Assembly (NCBI GenBank): GCA_963573385.1
Contig: CAUYLG010076823.1
Span: 1 to 64,000 of the forward strand
Source of the DNA: Cacajao melanocephalus
Taxonomy: Eukaryota > Chordata > Mammalia > Primates > Pitheciidae
Direction: 5' to 3'
DNA: 64,000 nucleotides
Both the position numbers and the translations under genes were made by a program. The notes under the pieces were generated by a model. It did no database searches and was not told where the DNA came from. It saw nothing but the letters and a program-made list of their open reading frames with translations. This document shows positions 62,903 through 64,000 of the stretch, one piece after another (the first letter of the stretch is position 1; each line of letters opens with the position of its first letter).

Positions 62903-63539
62903 CTCTATGCAATGGTCTTTGTCCATCAAAGCCAGAAAGACTGAAGGTATGTTTCTCAAGTAGAATCAGGCACCATCATGACTTATTAATTCACCATCCC
63001 TAACAAGTGCCTAGCAAGGTGCCAGGCACGTAGTAAGGCCCTTGCAGAATGCTGCTGAAATGATCATCCCTTCCAAGAGCAATACTCCTGCTGCTGCTTC
63101 CATTCCAACACGTGTTCTGGAGAAAAAGGTGGGAGCTGGCCTTGGGAGTGTAAACTGCAGTTCTTCAGGAGGTGCAGAAAGAGAGGCAGAGGGATCGGGA
63201 TCTGCCGCTTTTCCAAGAGAAGTTCAGCTCTTTATTTGTTTACCTCTTTATTTGTCCGGCAGAAATGATAACCAAGCCACTATATATTTTGCATTTTAGT
63301 CACTTTTAGCGTTGGTTAACTGGGACCTCCAGTGACTTCAGTGCTGATTCCTTGTAAGATTCTGAATAACGAAGCATCACATAGCAACATTCTTCTCCTG
63401 CCCTGCTTTATCTAGGTCCTACTTAGGCATAAAAATCCAGACCACAAAGCAAATTAACTCATCAGCTTCACAACTGTACCTTTTGCTTCATAGAAAAAGG
63501 GTCCTTTTACCTAAGAAATTCCTGTGGTGTCTCTGTACG

Positions 63540-63650
63540 GACGATAACAAAGTGCCTCACTCTGAAGACTGCTATTAGGACTAAATGAAAAATGGACTGA
63601 AATCGATTTAGCACAGAACTTGGCATATAGTAAATACCAAAATTGGCTTT
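63540..63650 (+). repeat. MIR 3' fragment
   Basis: GACTAAATGAAAAATGGACT and ACTTGGCATATAGTAAATAC match the MIR 3' part. Confidence 0.5.
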
Positions 63651-63966
63651 TTAAAAAAGTGTCTTTATGATATAGTTTAACTGATCTTCAAATCTGTAGG
63701 TACCCAATGGTCTAAAGTGAGAAACCCCTGAAATCTGTATGCCTGCTTCTTCTTACCGACCTTATTATTTCAGGCATCAAATACCTGTATTCAGTTTGAA
63801 ATTTATACTCACCTTGATAGGGAGTCCTCTGCAGGAAAAGCGATGTTAAAAGGCAACAATAGCAATGCCTGTCTTAAACATACGCACACACATACCCACC
63901 TCTTCCTCTTCCCTCGACACAGCCTTGTGTTTTCACCTACCTGATCCGCCGTCTGCCTTCTCACAG

Positions 63967-64000
63967 ATCCCCCCCAAGTCCCCACACAGTTGGAAGACAT
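63967..64000 (+). CDS. ADAMTSL1: ADAMTSL1 internal exon, 5' part only (cut by window end)
   Basis: After TTCTCACAG (ends 63966) the frame completes an Asp codon and reads PPQVPTQLEDI before the window ends, 34 nt in. This fits the linker before the next Ig-like domain as I recall it from ADAMTSL1. The upstream sequence is a usable pyrimidine-rich acceptor. The donor and most of the exon are outside the window. Confidence 0.88.
   Translation, partial: MPPKSPHSWKT

Larger units (their letters stand above)
60731..63966 (+). other. ADAMTSL1: Intron of 3.2 kb
   Basis: Contains MIR-like pieces (60885-61010, 62640-62795, 63540-63650) and a 21-bp-period tandem repeat (62820-62902). The rest, including 61010-62640 and 62905-63530, shows no recognised feature. 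Confidence 0.7.

Overview
This window is nuclear DNA from a primate. It is dense in Alu elements, with L1, L2 and MIR debris throughout, and carries a split vertebrate gene with GT-AG introns. I recognise the gene as ADAMTSL1 (punctin-1), a secreted ADAMTS-like matrix glycoprotein, on the + strand. The whole window lies inside the gene and both ends are cut. Several exon residues differ from the human protein as I remember it, the left-edge L1 is not of the recent human L1PA type, and no Alu looks AluY-like. These hints suggest a non-human primate, possibly a New World monkey, but that is inference only.

Seven coding segments join in one open frame: 4275-4454, 9579-9732, 10620-11745, 29966-30093, 51575-51703, 60551-60730 and 63967-64000 (cut by the window end). 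In order they encode the end of one thrombospondin type-1 repeat (TSR), a second TSR, a first Ig-like C2 domain, a long charged linker, two more Ig domains each split between two exons, and the first residues of the linker to the next Ig domain. The acceptor/donor phases match at every junction, and the Cys-Trp-Cys triad and D-x-G-x-Y-x-C motif of each complete Ig domain are intact. There is no metalloprotease domain, as expected for an ADAMTSL protein. The 1,126-nt exon at 10.6-11.7 kb is a CpG-rich island in otherwise AT-rich sequence.

By region: 0-1.06 kb is the 5' end of an antisense L1 with a duplicated 5'UTR unit. At 1.4-2.1 kb lies a probable solitary antisense LTR. At 4.3-11.7 kb are three exons, with L2, L1 and MIR fragments and a roughly 200-bp inverted duplication between them. 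The 18-kb intron (11.7-30 kb) holds MIR and L2 fragments, Alus and a nested Alu/TG cluster. The 21-kb intron (30-51.6 kb) holds two retrotransposon stacks: an antisense L1M interrupted by a younger L1 and an Alu (35.8-37.6 kb), and a 6-kb sense L1M interrupted by a twin-primed L1 that was itself hit by another L1 and an Alu (45-51.3 kb). The last 12 kb has two exons plus the start of a third, four Alus and MIR, L2 and L1M debris.

The second gene, RNA gene, CRISPR array or microbial-type system that one might look for is not here. The notable items are structural: the duplicated L1 promoter unit, the inverted duplication inside an L1, the four-layer L1 nest, and the CpG-island exon.
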